Positions 49,408 through 59,746 of a stretch of 64,000 nucleotides of DNA are shown here, in pieces. Source of the stretch: Eutypella sp. D-1 (lineage: Eukaryota > Ascomycota > Sordariomycetes > Xylariales > Diatrypaceae); NCBI GenBank assembly GCA_023313575.1, contig JAJTTP010000003.1, positions 1,550,001 to 1,614,000 of the forward strand, written 5' to 3'. Position numbers and translations under genes: made by a program. Each line of letters starts with the position of its first letter. Position 1 is the first letter of the stretch. The notes under the pieces are model-generated. The model made no database searches, had not been told where the DNA came from, and saw nothing but the letters and a program-made list of their open reading frames with translations.

Positions 49408-49806
49408 TTAAGCGGTCTTGCTACCTCCTTTACCTCTGCTCTCCGTGATCAGCACCTTCCAAGCCAGAGCCGCACCAGTCAAGATGGCGCCCCCGCCTTC
49501 CCACAGCGCGGGCGTGGTCCACCCCTGACTCCAGAACACCAAGGTCGTCAGGAGGCGCATTGGCACCGTAAGACAGAAGAATGAGGTGTTATCCTGGTAT
49601 GCTGCCAGCGTATAGTAGAGGCCCATCGCGATGGCAGCCAGGGAGTTCCCCTTGGCAAAAGGAGCGCAGGCTGCCGGATATGACAGTGATGACGGGGCCG
49701 ATGATGATGATGGCGACGATGCTGGGTCTAGTAGTAGGCTGTATACGCCGGCCGCGAGAGCTGTGATACCGAATAGATAGACCGTAAGGGCTTCTGGTGT
49801 AGGCAT
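49408..49806 (-). CDS. Small integral membrane protein, DUF4267-like
   Basis: A 132-residue frame from ATG to TAA with four hydrophobic segments: about residues 8-28, 55-71, 76-94 and 104-117. The arrangement (short N-terminus, span, Ser-rich loop, then KGNSLAAIAMGLYYTLAAY and two further spans) resembles the small DUF4267-type proteins often seen next to oxidoreductase genes in fungi, but that match is from memory of the pattern, not a computed hit. It lies on the same strand as the dehydrogenase and P450 to its right, 0.5 kb away. The C-terminal tail is basic (RGKGGSK) and probably cytosolic. Confidence 0.6.
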   Translation of the reverse strand: MPTPEALTVYLFGITALAAGVYSLLLDPASSPSSSSAPSSLSYPAACAPFAKGNSLAAIAMGLYYTLAAYQDNTSFFCLTVPMRLLTTLVFWSQGWTTPALWEGGGAILTGAALAWKVLITESRGKGGSKTA

Positions 49807-50311
49807 GTTTACTATGCAAAGGTTGTTCTTTATGGACTGGTAAGAGGGAGGTGGCTAAGATGAAATAATGAGGTTTGGATTGTGGGGTCTTGCGGACTGT
49901 ACGGAACGTGTACGAATAGCCCCAGATTATATATATAATAGCACCCGTGGACCTGAACTAGCAGACTAGTGCTTAACTACGGATGGGTCGGTATGCCTGT
50001 ATTTATTCGTCGCCCTACTCTCATAGAGGGGGTGGGGCAAGTCTAGGAGGACACGAGAGGAAAGACTAGTGGTTCGACTCACGAGAAGATTGACATTGGG
50101 ATAAGGATAAGGCCTAATAAGCACTGCTCCTTTAAGTTAAGCTCTGATGATTATCAGTTTTACAACATGTAGTTAACGAATGGTAGACCCTTCTCCGTAG
50201 TGGAAATCCAAGCTCAATCTAGACATACAAACGCCGCCGAAACCTCAGGTTTCTCGATTATCATTACTCCTAGGCATCCTCCAACTCATCTCAATGAAAG
50301 TTCACGCTGCT
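49807..50311. other. Intergenic, likely promoter of the small membrane-protein gene
   Basis: Spacer between two same-strand genes. An AT-rich TATATATATAATA stretch at 49928-49940, about 120 bp upstream of the ATG, could be a TATA element for the minus-strand gene. Confidence 0.35.
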
Positions 50312-51289
50312 TCATCGGTACTCACGGGTTGTTATGTCGCAATAGTTCCAAAACTCCATTGCCTTGCCCGACCCACCCTCTTCATCCGACTTTATCGCAT
50401 CAAGGAGGTCCTGCTTCATGTTCTTCTCTTCCGCCACTCTGCCGAAAGGTAGTATGTAACACCCGTTGTGTTCCATCGAAATCTCTTTTGACAGCCCCGC
50501 GTAGAGTCCCGTGTAGGCCGCCATCTTGGGCGCGTGAAGAATGGGCCAGGAGAGATATCTTATCCAAGGCGAGTGTCTGAAAAGGTTGGACGATGCACCT
50601 CCGGGGTTCTGAACCACACTGACGAGGCCCTCTGGACCATATCGCCTCGCAAGCTCGGTAGAGAGACACCAGTTACCAATTTTGGAGTTGATATAGTTTC
50701 GACCCTTGTCCTTGGGAGGTGCGACCACCTCGGACATCTCTAGTCCATTTGGTGGTGTTTGCAACTCGACGATTTGGCTGCAAGTCCAAACGACACGAGT
50801 CGACACGGAGGGCTGCGTAGTGGCAGAAGTCTTCTCAAGTAACGGTAGAAGGAGCTGCGTAAATAAGAATGGTCCAAGACAGTTTGTTGCCAGATGCAAC
50901 TCGATACCTTGCTTCGATACGCTGCCTGGGGGCACTTGGGAGACACCCGCATTGTTCCACAACACGTCCAATCTTTTCTCTTTCTTGAGGAAGGACTCTG
51001 CAGAAGCTTTTATCGTTGCCAAGTCGTCAAGCTCGAGATGTAGAAACTCCACGCTGCCTTTTGACTCTGGGTGGGCAAGTCCGATGGCTTTCATTGCTTT
51101 TTCTGCCTTTTCCCAAGAACGCCCAGCGATATACACCCGAGCGTGAGCTTGATACAGCATTTTCGCAAGCTCTAAGCCAATTCCGGAGTATCCTCCAGTT
51201 ACAATGAACACCCTACCATCTTGAGACTCCAAGTTCGCCTCTGTGAGTGCTGGTCTGGGTGGGAAGAATTGAGAGAGTTGATGTCCCAT
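50312..51289 (-). CDS. Short-chain dehydrogenase/reductase (325 aa)
   Basis: NAD(P)-dependent oxidoreductase with a Rossmann fold. The nucleotide-binding motif TGGYSGIG is at residues 31-38, NNAG at 112-115, and the catalytic set is Ser171, Tyr199 and Lys203 (YINSK). A basic residue after the second strand (AGRSWEKAEKA) hints at NADP(H) preference. Length and the FWNYCDITTREYR-like end match fungal SDRs of the retinol-dehydrogenase/WW-oxidoreductase-like type, so I keep a single exon although a GTGAGT lies near the stop. The start ATG is directly upstream of the first conserved segment. It is co-oriented with the P450 upstream (495 bp spacer) and the small membrane protein downstream, which suggests joint action on one lipophilic substrate; the substrate is unknown. 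Confidence 0.9.
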   Translation of the reverse strand: MGHQLSQFFPPRPALTEANLESQDGRVFIVTGGYSGIGLELAKMLYQAHARVYIAGRSWEKAEKAMKAIGLAHPESKGSVEFLHLELDDLATIKASAESFLKKEKRLDVLWNNAGVSQVPPGSVSKQGIELHLATNCLGPFLFTQLLLPLLEKTSATTQPSVSTRVVWTCSQIVELQTPPNGLEMSEVVAPPKDKGRNYINSKIGNWCLSTELARRYGPEGLVSVVQNPGGASSNLFRHSPWIRYLSWPILHAPKMAAYTGLYAGLSKEISMEHNGCYILPFGRVAEEKNMKQDLLDAIKSDEEGGSGKAMEFWNYCDITTREYR

Positions 51290-51784
51290 GATGCAGTGTT
51301 TGATTGACGGTACCTCGAGGACTGTTGTTGAACTGCTCGTGGATTGAGCTGAAGAACAACTATTGTCCTATTAATATAATAATGGTGACTTTTCCCAGTT
51401 CACTTCAATATAAGGAGCGTCTTCTTTGTCGACTTCGGCACGTTAGGTGTAGGCAGGTGCAGACTCTGCGGTTAGTAGCATGCAAGAGAGGGGAGGTGGA
51501 ATTGAGCGCAGTTAATCAGGCACAGCCGAATCGACATCGAAGGCTTACGGAGTGTTACACGGAAAGCCGGGTAGCCTGCAAGCAAGGGGGCGCATACGCA
51601 GCCCCGGAGGCTACCCCTAACTCATAACGGTACCAAATAACTGACTATGCATGTTGGAAGCGCCTGCTGCATGCTAATATAAGTGGCATGGGATAACTAC
51701 GTCAAAGAAAAACGATATACTGATTGCAAGTCAATTGGTAACGATACTATCGACTCGTGCACTTTAGTAACACCTACCGTGCGA
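51290..51784. other. Spacer between P450 and SDR genes
   Basis: No gene seen. It holds the 3' end of the P450 transcript and the promoter of the SDR gene. Confidence 0.45.
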
Positions 51785-53452
51785 TCAGAGTCGCATGCCT
51801 GGTATCGTCTCTCGCTGCTTCAGCTTTACTTGAATCGGCTTCTTCTCCACAAACAAGAAAGTTCTCAGATCTTCCCACTTGAGTTGCGCCCCTGGAACTG
51901 CCTCAAAGTTAAAATTATATAGCAACTTCCCAAGAATCAGCCGCATCTCTGCCCAGGCAAGATGTTGGCCTATACAGTTTCTCGGCCCGACAGCGAATGT
52001 CTGAACAGCTCCACGCCGGTCTCCGAAATATGGTGATGCGGGGTCAGTTACGGCGTTTGGCAGCCACCGCTCCGGAATAAAGGATGAAGCGGCATGAAAG
52101 AGGTTTGGATCGCGATACATGGTGTATGCTTGAATTGATACCCGTATCTAATTATCACACACAGATTAAGCGGTGGTACATTACGAAGTAGATTGGGGGG
52201 CAATATGCAAGTCCGTGCACCTACCCCTGCTGGCAGCCATGTACCACAGACCAAACTCCCGCCCGCAGGTACGCGTCGAGGGAGAATCCACGGAATAGGT
52301 GGGCAGAGTCTGAGCCCCTCTTTCAGAACTGCGTTGAGGAAAGGCAGTTGTTGTAGTGCATCAAGAGATATTTCGTCTGCGGTTTGGAAACGCTCGCGGA
52401 TCTCGTCCACCACGATGTTAAGTTTGTCTGGGTGATTTATCAGATAGTGCATAGTTCCGCTTAAAGCCGTCGCCGTAGTCTCGCTTCCAGCATTTGTCAA
52501 AACCACAAAGGTGCTGTTAATTTGATCAATAGGCAAGGCCTTTTCCACACCTCCCTGGATAACGTGGGACATGAAATCTGGACGTTGCGTTTCCCAGTTG
52601 AGGCGACGATACACCTTTTGTGCAATATATCCGAAATGAGCAACCTGCATTCTTCGTAAATATGGCGAAACCAGTTTCAAAAGCACATATTCAACAGACG
52701 GGTAGAACCGTGTCGAGGCAACCCAAGTCGCACCCTTGACGCTATCAAAGACTCGCTTGATCCATTCGTGGAAACGAGAGTTTTCTAGGCATTCGAACGA
52801 TTCCCCGTACGCCAGGTCACCGATGATGTCAAACGTTGTGAAGTTGAACCAGGGACCGATATCGATGGTTGCGGCCTCTCCTGATGGTGCCTTGCTGGCG
52901 TACTCTTGCAGGCGCTCTACAAGTAAATTGGCGTATCGATTAACAATAGGCTCTTGGTCTTTCAGAGCGCGAAGACTGAGAGCAGGCGCGAAGAGTTTCC
53001 GGATTCGAGCATGTGGTTCGGGTTGAATCGCACTCAATATGGTAAGGCTCATCCCTGGTTGAGCTGACCACCAAGTCGGATCTTTCAGGAATTGCTTTCC
53101 AGGCTGCGGCTGGAGAATGTCGTTCCATGCTTCAGGTTGAGCGAAAGTTACCTCATCAGGAGCAATACGGAGAACTGGTCCATACTTCTGATGGAGCTTC
53201 TGCAGGTCCTGGATGATGGTACCCTTAAGCAGAGCACGAATGAACGGTAATCGCGAAGCCGACCAGGTACGAGGGCCGGGTATTTTTGCCAAGGGATGAA
53301 AGTAAATACTGTAAATAGCTTTCAAAATAGGGTACTACGTGTCATTAGTTTATCTCACTCAGCCTAGCAGAAATGCTTGATATTACAGATAGTAAAGCCA
53401 GCAGGGTGTAGCCAGCTTGAGGAGAGAGACGATAATATTCGTAGAACGGCAT
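51785..53452 (-). CDS. Cytochrome P450 monooxygenase (three exons)
   Basis: Microsomal haem-thiolate monooxygenase. I join 53452-53387, 53334-52225 and 52147-51785 (introns of 52 and 77 nt, all phase 0), giving 512 aa. The small first exon encodes a short hydrophobic anchor (AGYTLLALLS), and the junction gives SYPILKAIYSIYFHPLAKIP, typical of fungal P450 N-termini. Further on: the I-helix AGSETT at 304-309, the K-helix ExxR (Glu361, Arg364), PERW at 417-420 and the haem loop FAVGPRNCIG with Cys450 as iron ligand. The second intron interrupts the LPAG/RVSIQAY segment. All key residues are intact, so the enzyme is probably active. The overall look is that of secondary-metabolism P450s of the isotrichodermin C-15 hydroxylase-like group (CYP65-like); the family assignment is a guess. 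Confidence 0.93.
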
Positions 53453-55017
53453 TTCTGGATCGGGATAGTTCTTTAACTATATGGAGATGAGTTGAATGAT
53501 CGGGACCTGCGGGTTTGAGAAGTGGGTAATATTCACAATATAAGGGAAGTGGAATCCAAAGCGAGGAAATTTTGCAATGTACACGCACATAGGCGGGGAC
53601 CCTCAGGAGGAGAACTGCTGCCGGAACTGTATCGAAGTAGGGCATCAGTTGAGGCACACGGCTTCGTATTTCCATTAAGAGCGAAGACGTCAATTATTGC
53701 ACCAAAGCCATGCAGTGCTCAGTACCGTATCCCTTGCAGCCCGATACACATTGGCAATTCAGTAGGGAAACTTTTTATAGGACTGCGACCTCAATGCATA
53801 TCTTGTCTTTTTGCCAAGACGACCCACATTGATGCAGGGAGAACCAACACCTCCAACCGTGATATAACAACATATGGTCTGTTGGTAACACAGCCTAACT
53901 ATATGTCCCCATTGCGCTTTAACAATACAACTATGATGTCATAATTCATCGTGTCATAGACGCTGCTAGTGGAAGTGCTTGTTGGTGATACTATTCCAAC
54001 CCGTGTACCATTTAGCAAAGCTGCGTATCGAGGTGTCAGGGAGGTAGATTACGTTGTTACAGATAAGAAGCTGAAGTAGCCATTGCGAGATAATCAAAAT
54101 GCGCTTATTATTTCCCTACATCCTACACTATACATAGGGCTGGTGGGGCCACAACTAACCTCGTATCATATACAATCCAGTATATTGATAGATACTAAGT
54201 ACATATGTATGTAGAAGAAGGTTGCCCCGCACGGCATCATTCGATCGTATTCAAATGATGTTGAAGCACAGCGATGAAGCGATGCAAACACTCAGCTGTG
54301 AGACGGTGGTAGACGGTCTTAATGGGGCTCTGCCAATCTCCAGTCTCGCCATAAAGTAGCTATGCCTACGCTTGCAACTCGTGCCAATCCACACATGACG
54401 GGGTTCACAGGTAAAGGGGTAAAAGTGGACCCAAATAGTAACTCTTTGCCACTTATGAACAATAGAACACAAACTCACCAATATACACCATTAAGTTCTC
54501 TTTCTACATGAGTAGATGTTTACACAAGTCATTTGCAGGTGACTGTATCTCTTAGCCGCAAGTATGTACGTGGTAAAGATTAGCGGGCCATGGTAGGCTT
54601 GAGAGGGGGATACGAATGATGCAGGTGCTTGCAGAGTTGGATTTATGGTACGAATAGCCAGCTGCAGCATATGGGTATGCTACCGTTCGCTACTTTATCC
54701 ATGCATAATGATCACGGCGCGACTCTGGTTTCACCTAAACCACTGTACACGTAGAAAGACAAATGTAGGTATACTGGGTGCGTCGGCAATAGGCGGGCAT
54801 ATACAGTGACGTGCATGGAAAGCCAACCGCGATCAAGTGACGAGAAGTGATTAGTGTTGGTAATGCAAATAATATTTTATTCTAGACAAGGGGGGTATCT
54901 AACTTTTAGCGATCTAAGCCGCGATCATAAACCATAGATCTTAACAACGACAACGCTATGAAACAAAGCGAAACCAAACTTTAGCAAAGGAGCATACAAA
55001 CGCCACCCGAACACCGA
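53453..55017. other. Intergenic, no gene seen
   Basis: Upstream region of the P450 and 3' flank of the RING-like gene. Short overlapping frames only. No RNA gene or repeat recognised. Confidence 0.5.
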
Positions 55018-55845
55018 TCAGATCCACTCATCCTGTGTCCGGTCGCCGTCCCGCGCGAGGTAGAAGGCCCCCATAACCTGAGGCCCGATGTGATCGGCGA
55101 GAAAATCTTCGACGGTTGGGTTGCGCTGGTGGGGACGCGTAAGGTGCGTGGTGTCGAGGATGAGGCTGAGGGTGTGGTCAAGCGCGGCGCGGACCTTCTC
55201 CTCCCGGCAGCTTCGACAGGAAGAAGGTACCCGGCCTCCTTCCGAGATGAGAACGGGCACCTCAGACCCCACTTTACAGGGGTCGAGGCGGTCGCTAGTG
55301 AACTCGCGCAAGAAAATGTGGTGCCCGCACCCCTCATGGTACAGCGGGAACCGACACGCGGGACAAGCGGGCCCCTGGCGCCGCTCGTGGCAGATCTCGG
55401 CCCACTGAGTAAGGCATTCCTGGCCGAACACGTGCCCGCACGGGAGTACCGAAAGATTCTCAATAGGGGCAGCGAAACGGTTGCTCATAAATGGCTCGGG
55501 GAGCTTCAAACATGCTGTCCGGCAGATGCCACAGGTGAGCTCCAGGCTCGGACTCGGCAGTCGTGGGTCCCGGTCGGGGGCGCGGCTCTGGAGGTATGAG
55601 CGGATGACCGGCCAGAACCCGCAGTCGGTGATGACCTCAGGTTTCGCTTTAATCTCCTTTGGTGTCGGTGCTGTACGAGTGAGGGTCTTCAGGAGCCCAG
55701 CTCTCCTCTTCGCTGAAATGCTTTTGGCTTTCGTGTTGTTTTTCTTTATCGCCTTGACGCTACCGCGCAGGACGGGTCGTGCGAGAGTCGATGGCATTGG
55801 GGCAGAAGGATGTCTTCGAGAGGTGGAACGGACAGTGGACGACAT
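55018..55845 (-). CDS. RING-like zinc-finger protein (275 aa)
   Basis: Probable E3 ubiquitin ligase or related adaptor. The zinc-binding cluster runs from Cys105/Cys108 through Cys136-Gly-His138, Cys144 and Cys161/Cys164. Against the C3HC4 pattern, the fifth ligand (two residues after His138) is Gly141, in CGHVFGQEC, so seven of eight ligands are present. A second CxxC pair (SCRSC) lies about 50 residues after the finger. The N-terminal 60 residues are basic and probably disordered (KAIKKNNTKAKS); the C-terminus is acidic. Single exon from the first ATG. The variant fits fungal RING-like proteins that carry CGHVFG in place of CGHxxC; whether it binds an E2 is unknown. Confidence 0.75.
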   Translation of the reverse strand: MSSTVRSTSRRHPSAPMPSTLARPVLRGSVKAIKKNNTKAKSISAKRRAGLLKTLTRTAPTPKEIKAKPEVITDCGFWPVIRSYLQSRAPDRDPRLPSPSLELTCGICRTACLKLPEPFMSNRFAAPIENLSVLPCGHVFGQECLTQWAEICHERRQGPACPACRFPLYHEGCGHHIFLREFTSDRLDPCKVGSEVPVLISEGGRVPSSCRSCREEKVRAALDHTLSLILDTTHLTRPHQRNPTVEDFLADHIGPQVMGAFYLARDGDRTQDEWI

Positions 55846-56597
55846 TGTGGTTTTTTCCTAGGTACGAATTATTCTTTGAACTGAGCTGCGGGTGTTTCGC
55901 TGTTAAGAGATCCATCTCCATATAATATATATATATAATAGAGTGTATAGAGAGCGTGCGTGGTCTCGAATCCATGTAGGTCTTGTCCTGACAAAGACAG
56001 CTTGTGCTAACCAGTGAATAACTTTATGGTTAATGACAAAGGTGTCATTGAGAGACTGAATGAGTGCTGAGTTAATGGCATTGTTTAAAAGGGGGCCATT
56101 GACAGGCAACATAGAATGAAGATGACAATTGGGATATTTGAAGTAGCAATGCATTGTTTACGGCCAGGGGAAAGGCGAGTAAGAGATTGTTACATATGCC
56201 GTGACATCTGCGAGCCTACATGACTTCCCTATCCTCTTCCTTTCACCCACAACGGATGGAAGTATTGACATTACCTTACGAAACACTCACTACTTTGTCA
56301 CAAGGTGAAGCTGGTGTCAAGGGTCAGTCCGATAACTAGGGAAGAGGCATTGTCTTTGTCGAATATCCCTTTCAGCATGTTGGCGCCTAGCCCCGCCGTC
56401 CCCCGCAACATACAGCAGCCGCTAAAACTATCTATTAAACATATTAGTGCCAGCTATAGTTAACAGTTACTCCTCCATACGAGATAGTCTGCTTGCTCTG
56501 GGCCAACAATGGAAAGACGGACGCGACACGAAAAAAGAAAAGGCAAAATTATGAAGCAAAAAGTGAACTTAAAGAAAGGACAAACTTGCCCCTCGGC
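55846..56597. other. Intergenic, no gene seen
   Basis: Upstream region of the RING-like gene, with a TATATATATAATA stretch near 55926-55939, about 80 bp before the ATG. No frame is convincing. Confidence 0.45.
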
Positions 56598-56669
56598 AGG
56601 ACCTTGCCGGAATTGAACCGGCGACCTTCGGAACTGCAGTCCGCTGCTCTACCTCTGAGCTAAAAGTCC
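56598..56669 (-). tRNA. tRNA-Cys (anticodon GCA)
   Basis: 72 nt on the minus strand fold into a full cloverleaf: acceptor stem GGACTTT/AAGGTCC (one T-G pair), D arm GCTC..GAGC, anticodon loop CTGCAGT with GCA at 34-36, T arm GCCGG-TTCAATT-CCGGC, and discriminator U73, the identity base of tRNA-Cys. The first anticodon-stem pair is a G-A mismatch. No intron and no encoded CCA. Internal A box (TAGCTCAGAGG) and B box (GGTTCAATTCC) are present. Confidence 0.95.
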
Positions 56670-57090
56670 TCAGTGTCACGTGCTTTTATACTCTGACAGA
56701 CCAATATATAAATATGTCAATGATTTGTGGCTTCGAGTAAGCTGTGCGTGCTGGTAACAAGGGAACTGGGTGGTGCATACGGTTGAAAACCGGGCGCTGC
56801 TCTAGTACGGGTCTAGGCCAAGCTATCCTGCTAGCATGTACTCCTCGACTTAACAATATATTGCTTTACGAAATACACGCAACAAAGCGAGCACGATACT
56901 CCGAAAAAGTGTCCGTCCGTCTTTACCTTCCACGACGCGGGCTAGCTACGTAACTTAAACCCGTCTATCCTCACCTTAACTTTACCCAGCGCAGCAACAA
57001 GCACCCCTACACGAGCCGATAGTTATTCGCAATTCATACAAGCTATACCCCCTCCCCCACCCCTTTTTCCCCACCCAATACCCCCCCACG
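56670..57090. other. Promoter region of the DUF4604 gene
   Basis: The last about 60 bp before the ATG are a pyrimidine-rich, C-dominated stretch, typical of a fungal core promoter/5' leader. No gene seen. Confidence 0.4.
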
Positions 57091-57708
57091 ATGTCGCAAC
57101 AGACCAAGATCACACCGAAGAACCTGACGTACGACACGACGCTGCCGCCGTTCCTAGCGCGTCTGCACGGGCAGAGCCAGGCGGCAGCGGACGGGGGGCC
57201 GGACCCGATGCTGGCAGCGCGCCGACGACCGACGGGCCGCGTGCGCACCGCCAGCGAGGAGGCCGAGGACGCGCCCGTCGTCGTCGACGAGCGCGGCAAT
57301 GTCGTCCAGCTGGGCGCTGACGGTGAGGTGGTGGTCGACGACGACGGCAACGGGGAGATCGTGCGCAGGGCCGGCGATGATGGGGGAAAGGGCGAGAGTG
57401 CAGGTGTGGAGAAGGACGGTGAAGTGATACGGAAGAAAGAGCAGAAGGAGACGGCGAAAGTAGCTGGCATAGGCGCCACGAAAAAGAGGAAGGTCGGCCG
57501 CGTGGTCGGCGGTGACGAGGGGGGAGAAGATGATGACGATGGCGATAAGGGCGAGAAAACCGGGAGGAAGAAAGACGCCACGAAAGGTACAACGAAACCC
57601 GCAGCAACATCGACGGAGAAGCCCGCCGCCGCCGCCGCAGCGAAACCACATAAAAAGAAGGCCAAGAAGATCAAGCTCAGCTTCGGGGACGACGACGATG
57701 GGGTGTGA
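57091..57708 (+). CDS. DUF4604 family protein (205 aa)
   Basis: Small, highly charged, probably nuclear protein of unknown function. The N-terminal block KITPKNLTYDTTLPPFLARL and the C-terminal block KKKAKKIKLSFGDDDD are the two conserved ends of the fungal DUF4604 family. Between them lie acidic/Gly and Lys-rich low-complexity stretches (GATKKRKVGR, with an NLS-like KKRKV). Single exon, strongly GC-rich with G/C third positions, which causes long antisense shadow frames. The ATG follows a C-rich leader. Length is usual for the family. Confidence 0.85.
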   Translation: MSQQTKITPKNLTYDTTLPPFLARLHGQSQAAADGGPDPMLAARRRPTGRVRTASEEAEDAPVVVDERGNVVQLGADGEVVVDDDGNGEIVRRAGDDGGKGESAGVEKDGEVIRKKEQKETAKVAGIGATKKRKVGRVVGGDEGGEDDDDGDKGEKTGRKKDATKGTTKPAATSTEKPAAAAAAKPHKKKAKKIKLSFGDDDDGV

Positions 57709-58590
57709 AAAGGGGACATACATACACCACATACACCACGAGCTTATCCGCCTCGCTCCGCCTATATGCTATCTGTACACAGTAATAGCCGCCGAAGTCC
57801 TGTCCCCATCATAATACTGCGTACCTAGGTATGCTATTACACAACCGGCCGCTTGACCCGCCTCCCAGAGCCCAAAGTCTGAGCCCAAACTCGACGGTAT
57901 TCACGAGCTGCATTCGGGCGGGGTGGGGTTCACGCCAACGTTCATACGCCCGCGAGTCTTCTATTAAAAGAAGCAAGTCAGTTCGAAAGGTTGGAAGGTC
58001 CATCTAGGTTAAGCCCGGCGGGCGGGCACATACTTCCCCAAGACCAGGAGCACGCTCTCGCGAGCCAAACCAGATACGCTGTGGGAAGAAGGCTGCGGTG
58101 GCACCTATTTCGAACAAGACATGAGTACCCCGCTAGCTGCCCGACAGAGGTAGACTCAAATTGGGCATAGTAGCAGCCAACCTGGATGTCAATTGGGGCG
58201 CGAAGATATCATAGACTGCGTGTGCACGGCCGCAATACGTACACGGTCGCCTATGAGCAACAATACGTTATAAACAACTCTAGTATTGTGTGTTAAAAGA
58301 TGGTCGCAGGGCTATTACCCTTGCTGCAGTAAAGTATATCACGAGTAGACACCGCGGGGAATCAGAGGGAAACCACCTACAGGGATCTATCGGAGCACCT
58401 CCATATTCACCGACCACCTTCATAATGCCCACAAACACCCACTTTTCCCGTAAACTTGGCACCACCTCAGGATACCCCACTTAAGGTCAGATAAACAGTC
58501 CTTATCTATATGCAATTACGTATAAAAATATGCTTATAAACAGAGACCAGTCTCAGTTCAGTCTCAGTTCAGTTTTTATTATAGTGGTTA
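57709..58590. other. Intergenic, no gene seen
   Basis: 3' flank of the DUF4604 gene. Near the right end (58551-58574) a CAGTCTCAGTT unit is duplicated just before the inverted-repeat arm. Confidence 0.45.
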
Positions 58591-58645
58591 TAGCCACTAT
58601 AACCACCACTGTAACCACCACTATAACCACCACTATAACCACAGC
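58591..58645. repeat. Left arm: CCACTRTAACCA 12-mer repeats
   Basis: About four copies of a 12 bp unit (ACCACCACTRTA). The reverse complement of the same unit recurs at 59132-59202, so the two arrays bracket the minisatellite as an inverted repeat. The first unit is part of a local palindrome (TATAGTGGTTATAGCCACTATA-like, 58580-58601). Confidence 0.8.
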
Positions 58646-58662
58646 TGTTATTATAGCCTATC

Positions 58663-59122
58663 GCCTTATCGCAACCTATTGCAACCTATCGCAACCTATT
58701 GCAACTTATCGCAACCTATTGCAACTTATCGCAACCTATTACAACCTATCGCAACCTATTGCAACTTATCGCAACCTATTACAACCTATCGCAACCTATT
58801 GCAACTTATCGCAACCTATTACAACCTATCGCAACCTATTGCAACTTATCGCAACCTATTACAACCTATCGCAACCTATTGCAACTTATCGCAACCTATT
58901 ACAACCTATCGCAACCTATTGCAACTTATCGCAACCTATTACAACCTATCGCAACCTATTGCAACTTATCGCAACCTATTACAACCTATCGCAACCTATT
59001 GCAACTTATCGCAACCTATTACAACCTATCGCAACCTATTGCAACTTATCGCAACCTATTACAACCTATCGCAACCTATTGCAACTTATCGCAACCTATT
59101 ACAACCTATCGCAACCTATTGC
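58663..59122. repeat. Decamer minisatellite with 40 bp higher-order unit
   Basis: A tandem array of the decamer RCAACYTATY. From 58741 to 59120 it is ordered into about 9.5 near-identical 40 bp units of four decamers; the left end (58663-58740) has only irregular 10/20 bp order. Because 10 mod 3 is 1 and no stop is formed, all three plus frames stay open and encode the same 10-residue cycle (IATYCNLSQP-like). I regard this as repeat-driven, not a gene. Confidence 0.92.
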
Positions 59123-59131
59123 AGCCAGTAA

Positions 59132-59202
59132 TAGCTATAGTGGTGGCTACAGTGGTGGCTATAGTGGTGGTTACAGTGGTGGTTACAGTGGTGGCTACAA
59201 TA
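59132..59202. repeat. Right arm: AGTGGTGGYTAY 12-mer repeats
   Basis: Five to six copies of a 12 bp unit, the reverse complement of the left arm unit. It would encode Ser-Gly-Gly-Tyr repeats in one frame. With the left arm it could form a stem around the minisatellite. Confidence 0.8.
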
Positions 59203-59746
59203 ATTGATATTATTATAATAGCCAGAACCGGGCGAGATTTATGTGTTTAAGCAGTATTCCGCCCCATTTTGGAGGTGGTGTCGGTCGGCGATTTGAACTT
59301 TACCCCGACTTATCCCTGTAGGTGGAAGATCTAGTGAGCCCGACACCGCGCGTCGGTGCTGGCTAGACCCGAGGCGGAAGTTATGTATGTAAACTTTTTC
59401 TTGATATTAGTTCTAACTATGTACGTTAACGTTATCGCTCAACTCGGCCCCCCCTCATTTTAGGTACTTGATGCCAAATATATAGCACGTATCCGGCGTC
59501 CGCGAACCCCTGTCCTCCCTACCACTGTGTCATGACCATGTAAAGTAAATCGTCCCGAGAAAACAAAATAACCTCCCCGCGTAGATAGAAGGCCGCATGA
59601 TGGTGATTAGTATATACCCAATAAACGCCTGCCTAATGCAGCCAGAAACTCCCGTCAACCTGGGAGTGCGAGTTCCCACCCAACCACTGCGTTCCCCGTT
59701 ATATAGATTCGTCGTAGATTTGACTGCAAATTCATTGGCGTCGTGT
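59203..59746. other. Intergenic, no gene seen
   Basis: Downstream flank of the CHS7 gene (3' side). No feature seen apart from the end of the repeat array. Confidence 0.45.

Noticed and set aside
53364..53693. Minus-strand frame overlapping the P450 start
   Set aside because: Different frame from the anchor exon; the 53452-53387 exon gives the expected hydrophobic anchor and a phase-0 junction.
57110..57732. Several long minus-strand frames
   Set aside because: Low-complexity antisense shadows of the GC-rich DUF4604 gene.
58663..59122. Possible CRISPR-like array
   Set aside because: Units are contiguous with no unique spacers, and the genome is eukaryotic.
58530..59250. Three overlapping plus-strand frames of 150-225 codons with ATYCNLSQP-like repeats
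   Set aside because: All three frames are open because the 10 bp unit lacks stops in any phase; no non-repetitive domain and no splice or promoter context. Treated as a minisatellite.
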